From Lucifuga dentata (taxonomy: Eukaryota > Chordata > Actinopteri > Ophidiiformes > Bythitidae), in the NCBI GenBank assembly GCA_014773175.1, contig VXCM01000344.1:310290-374289 (forward strand): DNA of 64,000 nt, in the 5' to 3' direction. The notes under the pieces are model-generated. The model was not told the DNA's origin, ran no database searches, and saw only the letters and a program-made list of their open reading frames with translations. Below, one piece after another: positions 55,301 to 60,346 of the stretch (the stretch's first letter is position 1; each line of letters starts with the position of its first letter). The position numbers were made by a program, and so were the translations under genes.

Positions 55301-58300
55301 AGAAGAAGAAATGATTAAAATAATTACAAATTGCGCCCTGACAAGCAAGAGCAAAATTTAGCCCAAAGCCATTTGTCTGTAATTAGTTAATTAATCCTTA
55401 CACAAATTATGAGCAATAACTCATCAAGCAGGACTCACCCATCAGAAATTCAGCCGACTTGGATTTCTTCTGCTTAGGTTGCTGCAGAGCCTTCTGCTGT
55501 AACTTCTGGAGGGAAATTGTTAAATGAATAAATTAGCTACAGAATGAAGATCATCATTTATGATCCGCAACTAACGCAGTATTTTAAATATGGGACGACA
55601 CTGAAATGTCATTTAATTTACATCGCCGCTAAAGGGGTCAAGCACTAATTGAACAACAGGAGTGGAAAAGAATTTAATCATAAATAGATAAGAAAAGTTG
55701 ACATGAATGCGTAATGAAGGTCACATTAAAATACTTCCTCCTTGTTTCGAAAATGAATGGGAAACAACACTCCTCCTGAAAAATTATGCATTTTTACACA
55801 GGCTTCATGAGCGTGCAGACTTGGTGTGCAAATGAGTATGGAAATCCAGGCACACGTCTTATTATTTCCATTCATATAAATTAAAAGTTGAGGAAAAAAA
55901 ACAAAAGAAAAATAGTCTTTAAATAACACCATGCCAGGTCCATGTTTTGTTTTTTTTTTAAGCTTGGAAAATATTCAATATGGGAATTATGACTAAAGCT
56001 ATGATGTACCCAAATTATATCGCACATCCCAAATAGTGCCAATTTCCAGGAAAGCCATCAAAATAAACCCTTCCCATTATTTTTTTTATTTATTCAAATC
56101 AAACTAGTGCTGAATCTATTTCTGTCTGAAATACTTTTATACAGCCATACATGCTCAGTCCATATGACTTTAAATGGTGTTGTAGGTGGTCTAAACTTAG
56201 CATGGAATGGAAAGAAGGAGGAATGTACGGGTTCCTTTGAAATCAAGAGTATGTGGAACAAACTCTGCAGTCCCACATTTCTCTCATTTCTGCGGACAAG
56301 CAGAACAATAAGAAGGCCGAGGTAAATGGCATAAGTAGTTGTTTTCGTTATGGATATGTTTATATAAGGATGCACCATATAAAAGAGCTCCGCAGCTCAA
56401 AGCGTATGGAGCTTTTTAAGCATCATTTTATGCAGATTCCAATGATGAACTGTGCTCATGCCCATGAACAGCATGCATTTGTATACAATATTTAATTTCA
56501 AAGGCAAAATCAAGGGGTTGGATGGGTAGGGGGCTTATTTCAACTCTAAATGACAGAGCAATTAAAATAGAGGAGGACTACTTCCAGACCAATCTGGTAA
56601 GAGGAGTTTTTGTAAATCTGTTTTTACATTCAACAAGCCCTACAGCAAGACATTCATTTATACCGCTGAGATTAATGCTTATCTAATTGTAACTTATTTA
56701 AAAACCATTTTCTTTTCGACTGGGTACCAATCAGTTTCTCTGAGTTGCACATACTGTGCAGTACCAAAGATGAGAGTGTGGCCAAATTCAGCCTCAGCGT
56801 TGAATGTGCCTCCCTGTGTTTTCTTTTTTTTTTTTAATTCATTTTCTCATTTACACCTCTCTTAGAGAAAAATGATGTTTGGGTGCACATCCAAAGCGAG
56901 GCTGTCCCTGACCCAATTATGTGAAAATTAATCAGGTAATAATTTTGCTAATAAAAAATGCATTTGCTTTGTATTATATCAGGCCACATTAACAATGTTG
57001 TTGTAAACCAAGTAAACCATTAAGTAAATGAGCTAGATGACACTTACATTGTTAGTTATATGGCATTAAAAGTTGGATGGAACATATTCGGAAAAACTTA
57101 AATGTAATGAGCATCCGCAATAAATTTTAAATGAGATTGTCGTAATAACAAATACTCTGTACGAAGTTAGTGCAGATGTTTGTTATAGTGTAATTCAACA
57201 AATTATTACAATTGTGGGAGGATAACGCCTCTTTTATTTCATCATCTTTGTTTTTACCCTTGAGAGTACTTTCAAGAGACATTTTGAGGAGAAATCCCAC
57301 TTAATTACCAGGCTTTACATTTTACCTTAAACAAAAATATTTTGTGGTTTACCCTAATTACAGCATAGAATACACTTATAATTAAACATAATGTAATGTG
57401 ACGTTTTTCATATCCATTTATATCGTTTCTCATCTAATTTCTAAACCCCGGCAATATTTCTCACTCCACAAATGAATTAGCTCTCTGTCCCGCAAATGTC
57501 AATAAGCTACAATGAGGAGCACAACTGTATAAGTTTAGTTCCTGTACAAAATACTTAATAAACATACAAGGAAAAGTGCACAGAGGAAGTACAGAACATG
57601 AACCCCAGGCCTGATGCTTCAGGTCATTGTCACTAAAAATCTAATCCACACAGCGCCGTGAGCCACTCCGTCTAGAGAGCAAAGAAAAATGCCTGGTTCT
57701 CATCTTCCTCCCTCGACCCTACTGACAATGACAGCGTGCTCCTTGTAATAATACAGGGACTGTTGTTTAACGTGCCATAACCGGATGGAACATGCAGATG
57801 TTGCATTTCTAAAACGATAACAATTCAATGCTGAGGAGTAAAAAGACATCAAAGGGGTTCATGAAATAAACTGGATTTTTAAGAAATCAGAGTGACTGTT
57901 CCAGTACTGAAGTAAACTGGGACAGGCCTAAATATCTTATGATATGCCTTTCAAAACCGAGCATAAACATATATTATTTAAAGTGCTGCACCAGAGTAAT
58001 GTGCCAAGAGATTTGGGTCCATTACAAAATACATACCCCAGTAATACGTTATAATAGCCTCTGACTTCCCTCTGTTGTCATCTAAGGGTAACAAATACCC
58101 TTAGATGACAACAGAGGGAAGTAAGGGTATTTACTGATGCCCCCCCAAGCCTTCCAGTTTTTCTCCTTTTATTGTGCCAGCACAGGAATTGCTTACTTTG
58201 CAACCAACGTGAGAATAAATTCATTTGTAACTGGTGACAAGAAAAATCCATGATGGGTTGTTTTTTTGTTTTTTTTTTCTATTTAAATGCAATTGTTGTC

Positions 58301-60346
58301 AAAAGGAATTGAGCACAACAATGCCTTGTTCAATTCTTGTTGCATTCAAAGGCATAGCTAGAAGGGCTTGGGGAAGACCGCTCGCTGCTAGGGGCTGGTG
58401 GGCACAGACCAGCTAGAAAGTGAATTTTGCATACTGTACGGATCATTGCCCAGTTCAGCCCAGTCACATTGAATCTGCCGTCAACCGATTGTGCTTCATG
58501 AAACCGTCAGCCCTCATTTACGTCTGCCTGTTTTCTTCCCCATGCAGCTGTAAACAAGGCCTCAGTTTTGAGCCGTCTTCCTCCGTCCCTGAGTGCGCTG
58601 CCTGCCAGAGAGACGCAGACATCAGAGCCTCATCTGCCTCACACTGCAGTTTAAACTGACTATTTCCACACAAGCAAAGGAGTCAAAGAAACAACCCCAA
58701 TCTGTAGGTGTGGTTATGTCACTGGGTTCTCATTTGTTCTTTAAATGTCAAAAATGAGAGATGAGAATTTTAATTGTCACAAGAGAAGGTTACTCATTAG
58801 AGCCCATACCTCTGTCAAGGCCAAGTAATCCCAGATAAAATTTGTCTTGTTCTAATACATTAATATGCCACTGTCCAAGTATGTACTTGAATCTGCCAAA
58901 TCTGGATCCTGGATCCTTACCTAGATCCCTACTAAATTGCATTTATTATCATTGGATAAATATGTCTGATTCTTCATTGAGACAGATGTGTTACTTTTGA
59001 AGAAAATGATCAAGTATATTGAAAAGTGCCCTATTTGACAATGTTAAGGGATCATTAAAAAAAAAAAAAAAAAAATTCCTGGATCCACTCTGCACCAAAA
59101 ATTTAACAGGGTCTTCCCTTGGCCGTGCCCCAGGTTTCCACCAAAGTTTCATCCAAATTGGTTAAGAGTCTTTTCAGTAATCCTGCTAACAAACAAAGAA
59201 ACCAAAAGACATGAACTGTCTTGGCAGAGGTAATGAATATGTGTAAAAAAGTGAATTATGTCTTAATATAAAATGTGTGTATCAGATGTATCTGTGGGAA
59301 TCAATAAAAATGACAAAAAGTCAGACAGAAAAATGAAGGCAAAATTAGCTTTTGTTTCCATGTTTAAGTCTGTTATTTTCTATTAATAACAAAAATGGGC
59401 CATATCAATAAAATATCGCAAGAACAACAAAAACACCTACAAAGCATCTGACTTCAAATCACAAAAGGTAAGGCTGCCATTTGGTTTCAAAGGCACACAA
59501 AGCCGCTGTACCTCTAAAATACGAAACCATCTTAATTTATTGAGGAGATGTATATGTGCATGGTAATTTTGACCCACCAAACAGTTTCTTATTAAACAAC
59601 AACGACGTCAGTTGATGTAGACAGAAAACATAATTAGTATTCAAGCTTAATTAATCTACGCTGGCCCCCTTTAAGTGAATTAGTCAATTATTTATGCATG
59701 TGTGCTCCTTTGATGCTAACAGATTATGTATGTTACTGGAAAAAACCTTGAAAAATGACTTTGAAAACTTTCAACTAGAAAATGTCACTACAAGCTTCTG
59801 CTGCGACTTAGAAATGTCAGTGAGGACCATGAATGCTCAATGATTATGGAGAAAAAAAAATTATTATAACTACCAAATCACCATGACAACTATTTCAGTC
59901 CCAGGCAAAGAAAACATCACAATTCACTGTCTGAAATCCAGGGCAGGAGACTAAATAAATCAGCCAAATATGTACTTTTTGTGTGACCTAATCCATGGAA
60001 TGGAAATCTAACACAAGTTGGATCAAGGTCTTCCCTAGGATCATGGGAACTCCTTGGGATTTTCAAGAGCCTTTTTGTTTCTACCCTTGAGAACCAGGCA
60101 TTGGCCTCTACACCCTTCAATCCCCCATTGAGAACCCAGAGGCAGAGTGGAGGAATGTTAAATGTCAATGGTCAGACTGCAGAAGCACCTTTTGAGAGAG
60201 AGATGGAGGTACAAGACCTGACCTCCTCATGCTCAGATATGCAGCTATGGGGGCCAGAAGTGAAACTGTACTCACACTGCCAAAGGTGTCCATCTCCACA
60301 AAGTGTGAAAGATCATCACTGGCTGACCCTGATCTCTGCACAATGG
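626..60346 (-). CDS. ofcc1: ofcc1/opo gene, 19 coding exons in window, 3' end outside
   Basis: A single spliced gene on the minus strand. Each exon was set by an AG acceptor, a GT donor and an open frame, and the phases of all neighbours agree, giving 914 codons from the ATG at 60293 to the donor below 626. The N-terminal residues (KSKSAEFLM, then EERAA and GIENPAY) match human OFCC1 as I recall it. In medaka the gene is called ojoplano; its product is a membrane protein of polarised epithelia needed for optic cup morphogenesis and linked to integrin endocytosis with Numb. Seen here are an acidic N-terminal half, a C2-like block, four hydrophobic segments and a C-terminal tail. The stop codon lies beyond the left edge. 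The least certain parts are exon 14 (frame break), the end of exon 8 and the true first exon. Identity was not checked by search. Confidence 0.85.
2150..2770 (+). repeat. Dispersed repeat family C copy
   Basis: Shares with 39226-39640, in the same order: ccagcaggtacaaatg, a cagatccattt..gg stretch, catatgtggaaatacat, gatatgcattgatatct, acacagatcagaatt and gatataggcaaaaatctgaa. Ends were not resolved. Confidence 0.6.
3350..3690. other. Candidate conserved non-coding element
   Basis: Unique, repeat-free, balanced-composition stretch with CCAATAGG, TGATTAATTCAATAAG and GCCGTTAATGGAATTT-type motifs, unlike the AT-rich, repeat-bearing flanks. No consistent coding frame joins the gene. Conservation cannot be tested here. 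Confidence 0.35.
3846..4005 (+). repeat. Dispersed repeat family A, 5' part
   Basis: Starts 'tgctttaatgtgcaaaa' and contains the family core: gcagcagtgttgtgcacac, agtgaaaacaggctgtttta, gctgtctctttt. The same order occurs at 10.7, 45.5 and 62.0 kb. The matching 3' part of the family is found 530 bases downstream. Confidence 0.7.
4535..4655 (+). repeat. Dispersed repeat family A, 3' part
   Basis: Carries the family's 3' half: tgttgacatcagcaagttac, gacaatgttcaacatatact, then aacataaagcataacatgtc and ccccttta. Aligns by eye with 45740-45957 and 62130-62305. Confidence 0.6.
5985..6170 (-). repeat. Dispersed repeat family A, reversed copy
   Basis: Reverse orientation of the family core: cttaaagagacagtacctaa, ttttcactccttgtgcacag, cagtgctgcaac. 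Truncated at least at one end. Confidence 0.65.
6295..6458 (-). CDS. ofcc1: ofcc1 exon 18, residues 807-861, last membrane segment
   Basis: The acceptor is tttatctcctcag and the donor CTCAG|GTAAGA; phase 0 in, two bases out. It reads RLTYSPDTPVGDAAKLY, then WHFYWADQSGAAG, then a long hydrophobic span VIITLFLYAVLFLLSVTI continuing LFIYLL. The loop LYWHFYW before the helix is rich in aromatics, as seen at membrane interfaces. Confidence 0.92.
6459..6802. other. Intron 17 of ofcc1, 344 bases
   Basis: Short intron with a poly-T block carrying an unresolved base at 6703. The Ts lie on the + strand, so in the gene's direction this is poly-A; nothing else is seen. Confidence 0.7.
6803..7055 (-). 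CDS. ofcc1: ofcc1 exon 17, residues 723-806, two membrane segments
   Basis: The acceptor is ctttcccaccag and the donor CTTGGG|GTAAGT; two bases in, phase 0 out. It reads FQFHAHTVDLVYQSSLLH, a hydrophobic span AMVVVGPLTLNAAMFLLVL, then IRWGCQQIFGSLPSF, and a second hydrophobic span FIMAQGVWTVLDPLAVFAV with Asp residues (DPLAVFAVDAVLG). Acidic residues within or next to a membrane segment are unusual and hint at a functional site. The exon is strongly coding-like. Confidence 0.92.
7056..8999. other. Intron 16 of ofcc1, 1.9 kb
   Basis: Contains a GAAA microsatellite (7911-7972), a C/T run near 8050 and TG-rich stretches at 8938-8971. No other feature is supported. Confidence 0.6.
7911..7972. 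repeat. GAAA microsatellite
   Basis: About fifteen units of GAAA, nearly pure. Confidence 0.95.
9000..9251 (-). CDS. ofcc1: ofcc1 exon 16, residues 638-722, first membrane segment
   Basis: The acceptor is gtctaaaaacag (weak tract) and the donor AACAA|GTGAGT; two bases in, two out. After a Ser/Arg/Gln-rich start (SALSGSSSHPSRLSDRAH, LPRQQQQHRSWHS) comes a hydrophobic span VLQFGLIMLLLALMWFVRL at about residues 683-701, the first predicted transmembrane helix, then YLHYCSQWLYLQAMAVPVNK. The poly-Gln run is short (QQQQ). Confidence 0.88.
10690..10985 (+). repeat. Dispersed repeat family A copy
   Basis: Core gctgcagtactgctgtgcac, agagtgaaaacaggctattt and ctgtctctttaagg, then gttcagggtctatggc and aacatcaagttgcaactttt as in the copies at 45 and 62 kb. 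A poly-A run precedes it. Confidence 0.7.
11110..11375 (+). repeat. Common teleost dispersed repeat
   Basis: Contains ttcctcccacagtccacaga, catgcaggtcaggtgaagtg, aactctaaattgcctgtagg, tcagccctgtgataggctgg and a 'ggataatggatgactt' end. This order is typical of a very abundant repeat of ray-finned fish genomes as I know them. Confidence 0.7.
14440..14690 (-). repeat. Dispersed repeat family A, reversed copy
   Basis: Reverse orientation: ttcaagagacagtacctaaa, acagcctattttcactcagt, gtgcacagtgatgctg, then gcactttaaagcattgcaaa, the complement of the family's start. Confidence 0.7.
18780..19235 (+). repeat. SINE-like family B copy
   Basis: Begins near 'gggcactgccaaggctgaac', contains ggatccgtccctggatctga, aaacggttcttccctgggcc, and ends cataacctccttagcagaag taat. 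This end is common in fish dispersed repeats. Interrupted by a poly-A block with an unresolved base at 19035. Confidence 0.65.
19827..19880. repeat. AG microsatellite
   Basis: About 27 AG units in intron 15 of ofcc1, preceded by imperfect acagag units. Confidence 0.95.
21079..21118. repeat. Perfect 17-bp inverted repeat, 6-base loop
   Basis: Arm attaaatatgagtgcac (21079-21095), loop tcagtt, then the exact reverse complement (21102-21118). Confidence 0.95.
21200..21795 (+). repeat. SINE-like family B copy, degraded
   Basis: Contains gccccaaggcccaatagtca, ggatccatatctggatctgg, aaattgcacttactgataat and a terminal cataacctcctttgcagagg. Longer than the others because of internal T runs. Confidence 0.55.
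22247..22392 (-). CDS. ofcc1: ofcc1 exon 15, residues 590-638, linker before membrane part
   Basis: The acceptor is ctgctcctcacag and the donor CTACA|GTAAGT; phase 0 in, two bases out. It reads KKPIKKTNSCGPNLSG, then SSALPRQAGKQEMQPS, then TENLSTEEMEEYTFSL. A basic start is followed by an acidic end; the piece is probably cytosolic and flexible. It is isolated between introns of about 8 and 13 kb. Confidence 0.87.
23666..23715. repeat. AG microsatellite
   Basis: AG repeat with two interruptions near its left end. Confidence 0.9.
24114..24244. other. False duplication at an unresolved contig join
   Basis: 65 bases (24114-24178) are repeated exactly at 24180-24244 with one 'n' at 24179 between them. 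This is what unmerged overlapping contig ends look like; the real genome probably has one copy. Confidence 0.85.
25663..25694. repeat. Perfect 32-bp palindrome without loop
   Basis: AAATGTCTTAATGTCT is followed directly by its exact reverse complement, centred between 25678 and 25679. Confidence 0.95.
25785..26115 (+). repeat. SINE-like family B copy
   Basis: Contains ctgccccaaggccaaactaa, tctggatttggtccaaattg, an ATTT repeat (25990-26012), and tttctggatccacccctgta followed by ggcttcttccctggtgggc. The 3' end is degraded. Confidence 0.6.
30159..30291. other. False duplication at an unresolved contig join
   Basis: 66 bases (30159-30224) are repeated exactly at 30226-30291, including a 13-base T run, with a single 'n' at 30225. 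Same interpretation as the 24-kb case. Confidence 0.85.
30679..31021 (-). CDS. ofcc1: ofcc1 exon 14 region, residues 524-589, frame break or mini-intron
   Basis: The acceptor at 31021 (gatgtgtttcag) is good and the donor at 30679 (CTGCCAG|GTAGGG) is good, but the 343 bases between them do not fit: the frame entering from exon 13 is open throughout yet leaves the wrong phase and hits a stop in exon 15. The frame that joins exon 15 (ending ESLLRNILTRDPFS, then TCQPIQLAPPHLCQ) has stops further up. Removing 145 bases (30781-30925), which end in a C/T-rich tract plus ACGCAG and begin GAG|GTCCAT, restores one frame: MTRLPCGTSGVPERCVTLS... joined to APAAEQESLLRN. A sequencing indel or an extra exon are the alternatives. 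Confidence 0.6.
30781..30925 (-). other. Possible 145-base mini-intron inside exon 14
   Basis: On the minus strand this segment starts GTCCATCATG after GAG and ends in a pyrimidine-rich tract with CCACTTAAAC, a plausible branch point, and a final CACGCAG. Both edges are in phase 0, so its removal restores the frame into exon 15. The donor is weak at position +3. The retained form would read a His/Pro/Gln-rich stretch. Confidence 0.45.
31022..32447. other. Intron 13 of ofcc1, 1.4 kb
   Basis: About a third of this intron is a Tc1-type non-autonomous transposon (31857-32373). The remainder is unique AT-rich DNA. Confidence 0.65.
31857..32373. mobile_element. Tc1/mariner-like non-autonomous element, about 517 bp
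   Basis: Long imperfect inverted repeats of about 180 bp: both ends read AGTGCCCTCCACAAATATT inward and the similarity continues through GTCTTTATT and AACAAATATTTTT. The unique centre keeps a fragment (CTTGGAGATTCTTTGGCC...) that resembles the interior of Tc1-like transposons. TA flanks the left end; the right end reads TAA, so target duplication is only suggestive. Confidence 0.75.
32448..32562 (-). CDS. ofcc1: ofcc1 exon 13, residues 485-523, end of C2-like block
   Basis: The acceptor is cactgacccag and the donor TTTCAG|GTGTGT, the donor lying inside a CA/TG repeat. It takes two bases in and leaves phase 0. It reads FKTPLLRGAPSTRLDQFRK, then IEGLISSDLDHWLCNLYFQ. The well-spaced Trp, Cys and aromatic residues suggest a constrained structural segment. 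The TG repeat at the donor varies easily and may affect splicing. Confidence 0.9.
32775..32923 (-). CDS. ofcc1: ofcc1 exon 12, residues 436-485, C2-like block
   Basis: The acceptor is cccctgtctgcag and the donor GGGAAG|GTGGGT; phase 0 in, two bases out. It reads ILPPACKFIPSMVLVFQL, then IALPAESRHVSSVLAWG, then AFPVCNPSLRPVQG. Alternating hydrophobics again suggest beta strands. It lies only 212 bases upstream of exon 13, the shortest clear intron of the gene. Confidence 0.9.
33003..33042. repeat. CA microsatellite with CG-containing units
   Basis: CA repeat with interspersed cacg units at its left side, about 80 bases upstream of exon 12 in the gene's direction. Confidence 0.9.
34942..35198. 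mobile_element. hAT-type MITE, 257 bp, complete
   Basis: Terminal inverted repeats of 17 bp with one mismatch: TAGGGATGGCAATTTCG at the left end, and the reverse complement of TAGAGATGGCAATTTCG at the right. It is flanked by an 8-bp target duplication with one mismatch (CCTAGCAG left, CCTAGAAG right), the length made by hAT transposases. It is too short to encode a transposase, so it is non-autonomous. Confidence 0.85.
37163..37399 (-). CDS. ofcc1: ofcc1 exon 11, residues 357-435, start of C2-like block
   Basis: The acceptor is tttgtgtgatag and the donor TGCATG|GTGAGG, both in phase 0; 79 codons. It reads VNPTPQPMDVSVHCMR, then LPRGRYAVSVALHSRLGG, and later GRFYDSELHINQSLCM. The pattern 'LPxGRYxVxVxLxxRLGG' with alternating hydrophobics looks like beta strands of a C2-type sandwich. 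Calcium-binding Asp clusters are not obvious, so protein or lipid contact without calcium is more likely. Fold assignment is inference from pattern only. Confidence 0.88.
38061..38485. mobile_element. hAT-like non-autonomous element, 425 bp
   Basis: The ends are inverted repeats starting TAGAGGTCTTCA (12 bp perfect, then partial match). The 8-base flanks, TGTTGTAG and CATTGTAG, agree at six of eight positions, an aged target duplication. There is no open frame for a transposase. The terminal sequence resembles known fish hAT families. Confidence 0.75.
39226..39640 (+). repeat. Dispersed repeat family C copy
   Basis: Shares with 2150-2770: ccaccaggtacaagtg, atcagatccattttgggc, gcatgtggaaataaatttg, gatatgcatctaccact, acacagatcagattttgtc and gatataggcaaacaatctga. 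Confidence 0.6.
42650..42960. other. Candidate conserved non-coding element
   Basis: Contains ccttaattattttcatttta, attagtaaatcttaattaac and other TAAT cores in unique sequence, next to a CT microsatellite. Inference only. Confidence 0.3.
43042..43095. repeat. CT microsatellite with unresolved base
   Basis: CT repeat broken by 'n' at 43084; true length unknown. Confidence 0.9.
43923..44049 (-). CDS. ofcc1: ofcc1 exon 10, residues 314-356
   Basis: The donor is GTGGCAG|GTAAGA. The acceptor is a tandem TAGCAG, so the exon can start at 44049 or three bases later at 44046, adding or omitting one Ser. It reads CSTTIESPSLRALGEGQEE, then TMAKYGQMTELPE, then SSTSAPQPLWQ, and leaves phase 0 for exon 11. 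Ser/Thr/Pro-rich linker just before the C2-like block. Confidence 0.87.
44050..45261. other. Intron 9 of ofcc1, 1.2 kb
   Basis: Contains a poly-A to CT-repeat junction with an unresolved base at 44201. I see no additional exon here. Confidence 0.6.
44174..44248. repeat. Poly-A / CT repeat junction with unresolved base
   Basis: An A run meets a CT repeat at 'n' 44201. The join between two different simple repeats may be false. Confidence 0.85.
45262..45323 (-). CDS. ofcc1: ofcc1 exon 9, residues 294-314, 62 bases
   Basis: This short exon was found because exons 8 and 10 did not agree in phase. The donor is strong (GCAGTG|GTAAGT) and the acceptor moderate (ctctgtacgcag). It reads RDGDEQLREEPAHRLNTLLQ and leaves two bases, exactly what exon 10 needs. 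The sequence is charged and helix-prone. Confidence 0.75.
45324..45998. other. Intron 8 of ofcc1, 675 bases
   Basis: About 60% of this intron is a family A repeat (about 45540-45957) in the + orientation. Nothing else is seen. Confidence 0.6.
45540..45957 (+). repeat. Dispersed repeat family A, near full length
   Basis: About 418 bases from 'acaatgctttaatgtgc' through gctgcaggagcactgtgcac, ttcagggtctatggg and gacaatgtttaatgcacact to 'gtatgtcccctttaaa'. Best copy for defining the family's ends. Confidence 0.7.
45999..46097 (-). CDS. ofcc1: ofcc1 exon 8, residues 261-293, basic cluster
   Basis: The acceptor is cgtgttttcag, in phase 0. It encodes QAAQRDTFKK, then SECGKRKKRLMAFFSR, then NVQVETH, ending at CAT|GTATGT. 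A stronger-looking donor (AAGA|GTGAGT) lies inside, at 46061-46066, and would give a 31-base exon, but that leaves a phase that runs into a stop in exon 9. The longer exon in phase 0 joins exon 9 cleanly, so I prefer it. The KRKKR cluster could be a nuclear-import or membrane-lipid-binding patch; neither is shown. Confidence 0.7.
46098..47438. other. Intron 7 of ofcc1, 1.3 kb
   Basis: Unique AT-rich sequence with a short CA repeat near 47290-47303. No repeat family or hairpin was recognised. Confidence 0.6.
47439..47536 (-). CDS. ofcc1: ofcc1 exon 7, residues 228-260
   Basis: The acceptor is atttctttcag and the donor CAGCAG|GTCAGT; one base in, phase 0 out. It encodes TRAAEEVIPHYAQQLRERV, then RPDMITLGSLSLQQ. 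The first part could be a helix. No catalytic or binding residues are evident. Confidence 0.88.
47834..48061 (-). CDS. ofcc1: ofcc1 exon 6, residues 152-227, low complexity
   Basis: The acceptor is tatctctccag and the donor TTAAAA|GTAAGC taken one base in (TTA AAA A|GTAAGC). The 228 bases are much more GC-rich than the surrounding intron. They encode PLASRDEEVLEVKAGD, then PVLQWRLLLHGGSS, then a Gly/Ser/Ala-rich linker (SDASGSGPSQAHN) and a basic end. No domain was recognised; the second half is probably disordered. Confidence 0.88.
48062..50729. other. Intron 5 of ofcc1, 2.7 kb
   Basis: CA-rich stretches at 48090-48305 next to exon 6, then unique AT-rich DNA. No exon or repeat family is supported. 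Confidence 0.6.
50730..50813 (-). CDS. ofcc1: ofcc1 exon 5, residues 124-151, acidic
   Basis: The acceptor is caacttgtag and the donor CCTG|GTATGT; one base in, one base out. The 84 bases encode ILNADENRLYQRMAAL, then LDEDDTFVDIP. A possible short amphipathic helix (ENRLYQRMAALL) is followed by an acidic patch. No known domain was recognised. Phase and splice sites are clear. Confidence 0.88.
50814..51461. other. Intron 4 of ofcc1, 648 bases
   Basis: Unique sequence, without repeats. The stretch 50990-51180 is moderately GC-balanced and could be conserved, but this cannot be judged here. Confidence 0.5.
51462..51566 (-). CDS. ofcc1: ofcc1 exon 4, residues 89-123, with FDPL motif
   Basis: The acceptor is tttccacag and the donor TTAA|GTATGC. 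In the phase left by exon 3 it reads NERAQNYFDPLSAEQTD, then a Ser/Arg stretch and NAEDELEL. A different frame of the same exon is also open, but only this one joins exons 3 and 5. FDPL resembles short endocytic DPx motifs; this is inference. The acidic end continues into exon 5. Confidence 0.88.
   Translation of the reverse strand, partial: EMNAPKITLTRCRQSRQTQGIAGRLGSMLKMSWN
52303..52342. repeat. Poly-A run, 40 bases
   Basis: Uninterrupted A run after 'ttgtgcagc'. No SINE body or target duplication was recognised next to it. Confidence 0.85.
54190..54290. promoter_or_regulatory. Two SOX-like inverted motifs
   Basis: ATGACAATAATTGTCAT (54190-54206) is a near-perfect palindrome with ACAAT and ATTGT facing each other one base apart; CATGACAATAATTG recurs at 54277-54290. 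ACAAT is the core bound by SOX proteins. A role is not shown. Confidence 0.3.
54853..55032 (-). CDS. ofcc1: ofcc1 exon 3, residues 29-88, with NPAY motif
   Basis: The acceptor is ttttgtcag and the donor AGAG|GTGAAG; one base is carried in and one out. It encodes REERAAVAG, then IENPAYDGGG, a hydrophilic run, and DSTLAAHPKY near the end. NPAY at about residues 41-44 fits the NPxY/F class bound by PTB domains such as that of Numb; human OFCC1 has NPAF at this place as I recall it. The region is probably disordered and cytosolic. Only a short intron (about 400 bases) separates it from exon 2. Confidence 0.9.
55033..55438. other. Intron 2 of ofcc1, 406 bases
   Basis: A poly-T block with an unresolved base at 55168 is followed by unique AT-rich sequence (55195-55430) containing TAATTAG/TTAATTAAT motifs. 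Confidence 0.6.
55195..55430. other. Candidate conserved non-coding element
   Basis: Unique stretch with TGATTAAAATAATTAC and GTAATTAGTTAATTAAT, clustered homeodomain-type cores, in the short intron between exons 2 and 3. Function is inference. Confidence 0.3.
55439..55505 (-). CDS. ofcc1: ofcc1 exon 2, residues 7-28
   Basis: The acceptor is ttccctccag and the donor ATGG|GTGAGT; the exon enters in phase 0 and leaves one base over. It encodes a Gln/Lys-rich basic stretch (KLQQKALQQPKQ, then KKSKSAEFLM). This is the segment that best identifies the gene, since human OFCC1 has nearly the same residues close to its N-terminus. The Ser/Lys cluster is probably cytosolic and could be phosphorylated; that is inference. 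Confidence 0.9.
56880..57480. other. Candidate conserved non-coding element
   Basis: A repeat-free 600-base AT-rich stretch with many TAAT cores (ccaattatgtgaaaattaat, ggtaataattttgctaat) and no microsatellites, in the large first intron. Placement fits a developmental enhancer; unproven. Confidence 0.35.
58064..58122. repeat. Perfect 27-bp inverted repeat, 5-base loop
   Basis: Left arm 58064-58090 begins acttccctctgttg and ends ctaagggta; right arm 58096-58122 is its exact reverse complement; the loop is acaaa. No mismatch in 27 pairs. Confidence 0.95.
58800..59240 (+). repeat. SINE-like family B copy
   Basis: Contains ctctgtcaaggccaagtaat, aaatctggatcctggatcct, ggatccactctgcaccaaaa, gggtcttcccttggccgtgc and ends cttggcagaggtaatgaata. 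Good copy of the family. Confidence 0.65.
60276..60346 (-). CDS. ofcc1: ofcc1 exon 1 (first coding exon), residues 1-6
   Basis: The acceptor is ttttgcag and the donor AGT|GTGAGT, in phase 0. I place the start at the ATG at 60293-60291 (context GTGGAGATGGAC, a good Kozak match), giving MDTFGS; the human protein also starts only a few residues before the shared KxQQKAL segment. The same frame stays open upstream to the acceptor (reading SASDDLSHFVE just before the Met), so a longer N-terminus begun in an unseen exon is possible. Confidence 0.65.

Larger units (their letters stand above)
55506..60275. other. Intron 1 of ofcc1, 4.8 kb
   Basis: Mostly unique AT-rich DNA; 56880-57480 looks like a conserved element. 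It also holds a perfect 27-bp hairpin (58064-58122) and a family B repeat (58800-59240). Confidence 0.6.

Noticed and set aside
58064..58122. Calling the hairpin a microRNA gene
   Set aside because: The arms are perfect, with a five-base loop and no flanking stem; miRNA precursors usually have larger loops and mismatches. No expression evidence.
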